Assembly (NCBI GenBank): GCA_026692825.1 | Contig: JAPLOC010001273.1 | Coordinates: forward strand, 1 to 11,405 | Direction: 5' to 3' | DNA length: 11,405 nt | Origin: Planctomycetota bacterium | GTDB lineage: Bacteria > Planctomycetota > Planctomycetia > Planctomycetales > Planctomycetaceae | Shown here: one piece after another, positions 7,329 through 11,405 of the stretch | How the letters are laid out: every line of letters starts with the position of its first letter | Position numbering within the stretch: position 1 is the stretch's first letter | Notes under the pieces: model-generated | Databases searched by the model: none | Seen by the model: only the letters and a program-made list of their open reading frames with translations | Told to the model about the DNA's origin: nothing | Made by a program: the position numbers and the translations under genes

Positions 7329-7362
7329 GGATTCACCCTTAATTCGATTGGGGTGTGAATCC
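7329..7362. repeat. 8-bp-arm inverted repeat GGATTCAC...GTGAATCC
   Basis: Arms at 7329-7336 and 7355-7362 are exact complements. Two more G-C pairs form inside if T7354 is bulged. The loop is AT-rich with no U-tract after the stem, so a rho-independent terminator is unlikely. The arms repeat the GATTC/GAATC core of the dyad at 7297-7310. Confidence 0.5.
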
Positions 7363-7569
7363 ACGGGCGGCATCGCGTGGAGCATCATCCACAACGGCGA
7401 CGGGGCGACCGGAGAGAAGATTGTAGAGATGTTGTCCACAGCTTAACATCCTACCGACCCCCTGAGTGTACAAATATCTCATTTCTGACGGCGCGCGAGT
7501 CCCTCCAATTCTCCGATCCGTTACCGTTGACATTGCCGCGACTCACGCTGACGGAGTTAGACGAACGGT

Positions 7570-7598
7570 TTCACCCGACCGATCTGGCTGGATAGAAT
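7570..7598 (+). promoter_or_regulatory. Candidate sigma70-type promoter for the DinB-TPR-MazG operon
   Basis: TTCACC (7570-7575, four of six matches to TTGACA), a 17-base spacer, and TAGAAT (7593-7598, five of six matches to TATAAT). A start near 7605 would give a leader of about 44 bases before the DinB-family ATG at 7649. A TTGACA at 7527-7532 has no suitable -10 partner. Confidence 0.4.
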
Positions 7599-7634
7599 GC
7601 GGGTTCACAAATCTCGACGACCATACACCCGACC

Positions 7635-7640
7635 GGAAAG
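7635..7640 (+). promoter_or_regulatory. Weak Shine-Dalgarno GGAAAG before the DinB-family gene
   Basis: GGAAAG ends 8 bases before the ATG at 7649. Spacing is good but the match to GGAGG is partial. It supports 7649 over the upstream in-frame ATG at 7466. Confidence 0.35.
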
Positions 7641-7648
7641 CCGCCCCC

Positions 7649-8140
7649 ATGCCGACGCACCAGGAATCCACACTCGCGTTTCTCGACCTCTGCCGCGAAC
7701 GGACGTTGGCGACACTGGACGCCATCGAGAAGCTGCCCAACGCGCAGGAGGTGCTGGGCTGGCGTCCGGGACCGGGACGGGCGCATATCGCGTGGCAGTT
7801 GATGCACGTCGGAATCACCGAAGAACTGTTCGCGACCGAACGGTTCAAAGGAACCCAGCCCGCCCGTGCCGATCTGGTTCCCCGCTTCAAGGGGGGCAGC
7901 ACCCCCGATGACCAGATTCCCACCGCCGCCGAGATTCGGCAGGTACTTGCCGAGAGCCGCGAACACCTGCGGGCCACGATTCAAGGTCTATCGGCCGCCG
8001 ACCTGGAGACGATCCCTCCCGCGCTCGCCCACCGTAATCTCTCGATTGGCAACGCGCTGAAGATCATCGTCTGGCACGAGGCCCACCATCAAGGGCAGGC
8101 CCACATCACTCTCAATCTCTATAAGGCGACCCACGCGTGA
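7649..8140 (+). CDS. DinB-family four-helix protein
   Basis: A 163-residue protein of the DinB/YfiT-like superfamily, small four-helix bundles with a divalent-metal site; many members are metal-dependent thiol transferases or of unknown role. The three expected histidines are visible: H53 in WQLMHVG, and H143 and H147 in WHEAHHQGQ near the C-terminus. Length is normal and there is no signal peptide, so it should be cytoplasmic. The reading frame is open to an ATG at 7466, but I chose 7649 because the extra 61 codons look non-coding, a promoter candidate ends at 7598 and a weak ribosome site precedes 7649. The stop overlaps the next start by 4 bases (GTGA), so it is the first gene of a coupled three-gene operon. 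The name does not imply a link to DNA polymerase IV. Confidence 0.88.
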   Translation: MPTHQESTLAFLDLCRERTLATLDAIEKLPNAQEVLGWRPGPGRAHIAWQLMHVGITEELFATERFKGTQPARADLVPRFKGGSTPDDQIPTAAEIRQVLAESREHLRATIQGLSAADLETIPPALAHRNLSIGNALKIIVWHEAHHQGQAHITLNLYKATHA

Positions 8141-11052
8141 CCGTCGTCGACCCGAACCCGTTCCCTCGACTCTCGCTTGACCCCGACTGCCGCGCGTGCC
8201 GGCGAGTTCGGCAGTCCGCCATCCATCCCGCCGGGAGTTTGCGCCGCGCGGGCGTGTGGTTGCTGTGTGTGGTCATCCTCTCGCTGTCGGCTCTATCCGT
8301 CCGCGGGCAGGAAGCTCCTCGCGCCGCCGAGTCACCTGAGGCGAAAACTGAACCCGACGAACTGGTTGAGTTGCGTGACCACTACCAGCACGGTCGTTAT
8401 GCCGAGGCTCTGGAGGAATTCGAAAAGGTTCCCGCGGATCTCGCCAACGCCCCCGGCTTCGTTCTCTTGCGCAGTCGCTGTTTGGAAGCCCAGGGAGATC
8501 TGGAGCCGGCGGCAAAACTGGTTGCTGACGCGGTCGCGAAAAACCCCAACCACGCGGGATTGCTCGGTCGGTTCTCGGAACTGCAATTCGAACAAGGGCG
8601 GTATGATGAGTGTCAGAAGTCGATTAACCAGGCGTTGGAGATCGACGACGACCAGCCACACTCCCGGGCGGTGCTGGTCGACCTGCTGCTGGCGACCGGC
8701 AAATCCCACCCGGCGGAGGAAGCGTCACGCTGGTTCATCGATTTTTACAATCGCAAACAGCCGGAAGACGCGGAAACGCTGGTTGTTGTCGCGCGGGGTG
8801 TGAAGCTGTTCGCGCTGTGGCATCCCAAGTCGCAGAACCTGAACATGATTGTCAACACGCTCTGCCCGGACGCGGTCAAGGCAGACCCCATGTGTTGGCA
8901 GGCGCACGCCGTCGCGGGTGGGTTGCTGCTCGACAAATACAATCGCGGTCAGGGACTGCCGGAGTTGAAGAAGGCCCTGACGATCAACCCCCAGGCCGCA
9001 ACGGTTTACGCCCGCCTCGCCGAGGGGGCGATCGACGAGCGCGATAACGCCGAAGCGCAACATCTGGTAGTGCGCGCCCTCGAAATCAACCCGAATTGCC
9101 CCCCGGCACTTCTGTCTCTCTTTGACCTCCAATTCGAAGGAGGAGAGACAGCCGCCGCAGGGGAGACACTCCAGAAACTTGCCAACATCAATCCACACAA
9201 CGAACTGCTGTTGGCCCGCCGCGCGCTGTTGTCCATTCATGCGGATGGCATTCCCACCGACGCGGAACTGACGGCCCTCTTCCCCCGGCTGGAGGCCGAA
9301 GAACCGATTGGCGAACGCTGTTATCGGCAGGCCGCTCTCGCCCTCCCCAGTCTCCCCGGTCCCCGGTCATCACTCGGTCTGCTGAGCATGCGGACCGGCA
9401 AACTCGACGATGCACGCAAGATTCTGGACGAGGCGTTCAATGCCGACCCGTTCCATGTGCGGGTCAGCAACATGCGCAAAGTGGTCAAGCTGCTCGATGG
9501 CTACGAAACGCTGGAAACCGAGCATTTCCGCATTCGTTACGATTCGGTCGCCGACCGAATGCTGGCGCACTACATGTCGGAGTTTCTGGAAGAGCAATAT
9601 CAACCGCTAGTCAAACAGTTCCGCTACGAACCCGCCGACAAGACCCAGTTCGAGATCTTCCACCGGGCCAAGGGAGTGTCGGCCCATCAGTGGTTCAGCG
9701 CCCGTCTGGTCGGCCTCCCCTGGATCCAGACCATTGGCGCGTCAACTGGCATGATCGTGGCGCTGTCGTCCCCCACGGCGGGGGACCGGCCCTACAACTG
9801 GGCGCGGGTCGCCCGGCATGAGTTCGTCCATATCCTCACGTTGCAGGGGACAAAGTTCAACATTCCGCACTGGTACACCGAAGCACTGGCGGTTCTCTCG
9901 GAAGAGACGCCCCGTCCCGAGTTGTGGAATGAAATGTTGCGTGAACGTGTCCCCAAAGGACAGTTGTTGAATCTCGACACGCTGAACCAGGGGTTCACGC
10001 GGGCGAAGAATCAAAACGACTGGAACTTCGCCTACTGTCAGGCCCGGCTGTACGCCGAGTATTTGAAAGAACGCTTTGGCGAAGACGCCACCAGCCAACT
10101 GCTCGAAGCGTATCGCGAAGGGAAGACGACCACGCAGGCGCTGGAGCAGGTGTTTCAGATTCAACAACCGGTGTTTGAGCAGGGATATCGCGATTACCTC
10201 GACCGCGTCGTCGCGCAATTGAAGGGAGAAGTTCCTGAAGAGCAGGGAACGAACCTGCCTCAGGCCGAAAAGGCGTATCGCGAACAGCCCGAAGACCCGG
10301 CCCGCGCCGCCCATTACGCGCTGGCGCTCCTGAATGTGAATAAGCGCAAAGAAGCCCGGCGGATCGCGTCGGCAGTGTTGCAGGACCACCCGCGTGATCC
10401 AGCCGCCTCGCTGGTTCTGGCTCGGCTGGCGCTGCGTGCCGAGGATGTGGAACAGGCCGAAAAACTGCTGGATGGCGCGCTCGATCCCCAGCGCCCGAAT
10501 CCGCGAATTTTGGAATTGAGGGCCGAGGTCCACCTGGGTCAAAAGGAGTACGCGCAGGCGGCGGCTCTGTATGAACTGGGACTCAAGCAGGCCCCGTTGC
10601 ATGTGCCATGGCAGAAGGGACTGGCGACCGCGCTGTTGCGCGCCAAGGACTTTCAGAAGCTCAAGCCGGTGCTGGAGCAACTGGCGATTTACGACGGAGA
10701 TGACGCACCCGTCCGTCGCAAGCGGGCCGAGCTGGCGTTACTGGATAAGGATTACGAACTCGCGTTGAAATACGGGGCGCTGGCGCTTCAGATCGACGTG
10801 ATGAACGCCGACACTCATGAGATCATCGCCCGCGCGTACGCCGCCCTGGGGCGGAAGGCGGAAGCGGTGAAAGAGTGGGAACGGGCGACGGAGTGCAAGC
10901 CGAAAGATGGCGAACTGGTTGTGGAACTGGCTCGGGCGCTGGCGGCTGACGGCCGCAAGCCCGAGGCGCTCGACCGGTTGAAGAAACTTCTGGCCGACGA
11001 CGCGAAGAACGAGCCAGCCGCGAAACTGCTGAAGGAACTCGACACGCCATGA
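8137..11052 (+). CDS. Exported TPR protein with central gluzincin-like (peptidase MA) domain
   Basis: 971 residues from the overlapping GTG. A hydrophobic segment at 39-54 followed by VRGQEA looks like a signal peptide or anchor. TPR-like helical repeats fill about 75-450 (for example HGRYAEALEEFEKVP, EQGRYDECQKSINQALEID, NAEAQHLVVRALEINP) and resume from about 705 to the end (EYAQAAALYELGLKQAP, GRKAEAVKEWERATECKP). Between them, about 455-695, is a peptidase_MA-like domain: VARHEFVHILT at 558-568 (H561, E562, H565) and HWYTEALAVLSEE at 578-590, with E582 placed as the third zinc ligand. All metal and catalytic residues are present, so it may be an active periplasmic or surface metallopeptidase; the substrate is unknown. 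The GTG is preceded by AAGG at 10 bases. An in-frame TTG at 8239 would give a more standard signal peptide (short basic start, then the hydrophobic core) and remove 34 residues, so the exact start is uncertain. Confidence 0.9.
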   Translation: MTVVDPNPFPRLSLDPDCRACRRVRQSAIHPAGSLRRAGVWLLCVVILSLSALSVRGQEAPRAAESPEAKTEPDELVELRDHYQHGRYAEALEEFEKVPADLANAPGFVLLRSRCLEAQGDLEPAAKLVADAVAKNPNHAGLLGRFSELQFEQGRYDECQKSINQALEIDDDQPHSRAVLVDLLLATGKSHPAEEASRWFIDFYNRKQPEDAETLVVVARGVKLFALWHPKSQNLNMIVNTLCPDAVKADPMCWQAHAVAGGLLLDKYNRGQGLPELKKALTINPQAATVYARLAEGAIDERDNAEAQHLVVRALEINPNCPPALLSLFDLQFEGGETAAAGETLQKLANINPHNELLLARRALLSIHADGIPTDAELTALFPRLEAEEPIGERCYRQAALALPSLPGPRSSLGLLSMRTGKLDDARKILDEAFNADPFHVRVSNMRKVVKLLDGYETLETEHFRIRYDSVADRMLAHYMSEFLEEQYQPLVKQFRYEPADKTQFEIFHRAKGVSAHQWFSARLVGLPWIQTIGASTGMIVALSSPTAGDRPYNWARVARHEFVHILTLQGTKFNIPHWYTEALAVLSEETPRPELWNEMLRERVPKGQLLNLDTLNQGFTRAKNQNDWNFAYCQARLYAEYLKERFGEDATSQLLEAYREGKTTTQALEQVFQIQQPVFEQGYRDYLDRVVAQLKGEVPEEQGTNLPQAEKAYREQPEDPARAAHYALALLNVNKRKEARRIASAVLQDHPRDPAASLVLARLALRAEDVEQAEKLLDGALDPQRPNPRILELRAEVHLGQKEYAQAAALYELGLKQAPLHVPWQKGLATALLRAKDFQKLKPVLEQLAIYDGDDAPVRRKRAELALLDKDYELALKYGALALQIDVMNADTHEIIARAYAALGRKAEAVKEWERATECKPKDGELVVELARALAADGRKPEALDRLKKLLADDAKNEPAAKLLKELDTP

Positions 11053-11378
11053 CCCCACCCGTCGCTGACCCACAACCCATGACCCTGGCCGACCTGCAGA
11101 CTCTGATTCGGCAGATGTATTCGTCGAAAGACGAAGCCCGCGGGGTCGACGGGACGTTTATGTGGCTGATGGAGGAGGTGGGGGAACTGGCGGCGGCCCT
11201 GAGGGAGGGGACCAAACAGGAACAGGCTTTGGAATTCGCCGACGACCTCGCTTGGCTGGCGACCATCGCCAACGTGGCGGGAATCGACCTGCAGGCGGCC
11301 GTCCAGGAAAAATACGGCCGCGGCTGCCCGGGCTGCGGGCAGTTTGTTTGCGTGTGTGACGTCAGTGAGAAGCCGTAG
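11049..11378 (+). CDS. MazG-type nucleotide pyrophosphohydrolase with cysteine-rich tail
   Basis: A 109-residue protein of the all-alpha NTP pyrophosphatase (MazG) superfamily, which hydrolyses nucleoside triphosphates to monophosphate and pyrophosphate, often for pool cleaning. The Mg-binding signature is clear: EEVGEL at 42-47 (E42, E43, E46) and EFADDLAWL at 62-70 (E62, D65, D66). The length suits a single-domain member, not the duplicated E. coli MazG. The tail CPGCGQFVCVC (C93, C96, C101, C103) resembles a small metal knuckle. The ATG overlaps the stop of the TPR gene (ATGA), with AAGGA 12 bases upstream; a second ATG at 11079 would remove ten residues that look dispensable. It is cytoplasmic, unlike its upstream neighbour. 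Confidence 0.88.
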   Translation: MTPPVADPQPMTLADLQTLIRQMYSSKDEARGVDGTFMWLMEEVGELAAALREGTKQEQALEFADDLAWLATIANVAGIDLQAAVQEKYGRGCPGCGQFVCVCDVSEKP

Positions 11379-11395
11379 CGGGAGCGAACTCTGCT

Positions 11396-11401
11396 GAGGA
11401 G
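11396..11401 (+). promoter_or_regulatory. Possible Shine-Dalgarno GAGGAG for a gene beyond the window
   Basis: After the MazG-type gene stops at 11378, the last 27 bases contain GAGGAG close to the right edge. If a start codon follows just outside, the operon would continue. This rests on one short motif. Confidence 0.2.
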
Positions 11402-11405
11402 CAAC

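Larger units (their letters stand above)
7206..7648. other. Divergent intergenic region, 443 bp
   Basis: The only long non-coding stretch in the window. It separates the leftward BRCT/pentapeptide gene from the rightward DinB-TPR-MazG group. It holds a plausible promoter for each side and two nearby GAATC-based inverted repeats. The remaining parts (7375-7565) show no structure that I can support. Both flanking reading frames extend into it (to 7439 on the minus strand and 7466 on the plus strand), but these extensions show no domain similarity and I treat them as non-coding. Confidence 0.7.

Noticed and set aside
7329..7362. Stem-loop considered as a rho-independent terminator
   Set aside because: No T-tract follows the stem on either strand, and it lies upstream of both genes, not after one.
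7260..7440. DnaA-box-like nonamers (TTGTCCACA at 7432, TCATCCACA at 7385, ATTTCCACA at 7260), considered as an origin
   Set aside because: Only one is within one mismatch of the consensus, there is no AT-rich unwinding region, and no dnaA, dnaN or gidA gene nearby.
7466..7648. 61-codon N-terminal extension of the DinB-family protein
   Set aside because: No similarity to the family's N-terminus, overlaps the promoter candidate, and the internal ATG at 7649 gives a normal family length.
9742..10680. Minus-strand open frame of 312 codons inside the TPR-peptidase gene
   Set aside because: No domain and composition typical of an antisense shadow; the plus strand carries the HExxH site and TPRs.

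Overview
The window comes from a GC-rich planctomycete chromosome. The evidence is a pair of genes of types that are heavily expanded in, and largely typical of, that phylum: a PSCyt1/PSCyt2(DUF1549)/PSD1(DUF1553) protein followed at once by a DUF1501 protein. No rRNA, tRNA, CRISPR array, insertion sequence or phage gene was seen. Coding density is high; the only gap over 300 bases is the divergent spacer at 7206-7648.

Left arm (1-7205, minus strand), read from the spacer leftwards: (i) a 917-residue cytoplasmic multidomain protein with an N-terminal BRCT domain, two blocks of pentapeptide repeats, an unrecognised domain between them, a strongly acidic linker and a C-terminal SWIM-like zinc-binding module; (ii) 25 bp later, a 1019-residue exported c-type haem protein with PSCyt1-PSCyt2-PSD1 architecture; (iii) 4 bp later, a DUF1501 protein with a twin-arginine signal, cut off by the left edge. 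Spacing allows one transcript, although (i) may be functionally separate from (ii)-(iii).

Right arm (7649-11378, plus strand): a DinB-family four-helix protein, a 971-residue exported TPR protein with a gluzincin-like (HExxH...E) domain in its middle, and a small MazG-type nucleotide pyrophosphohydrolase with a cysteine-rich tail. Each junction is a 4-bp stop/start overlap (GTGA, then ATGA), so the three are almost certainly co-transcribed and translationally coupled.

The 443-bp spacer holds a plausible sigma70-type promoter for each arm and a pair of GAATC-based inverted repeats. The leftward promoter lies downstream of the longest possible start of the BRCT/pentapeptide gene, which supports the shorter start at 7205. 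The most unusual object is the BRCT-pentapeptide-SWIM-like fusion. The pairing of a Tat-exported DUF1501 protein with a haem protein that needs Sec export, and the coupling of a secreted metallopeptidase-like TPR protein to two cytoplasmic enzymes, are also worth attention.
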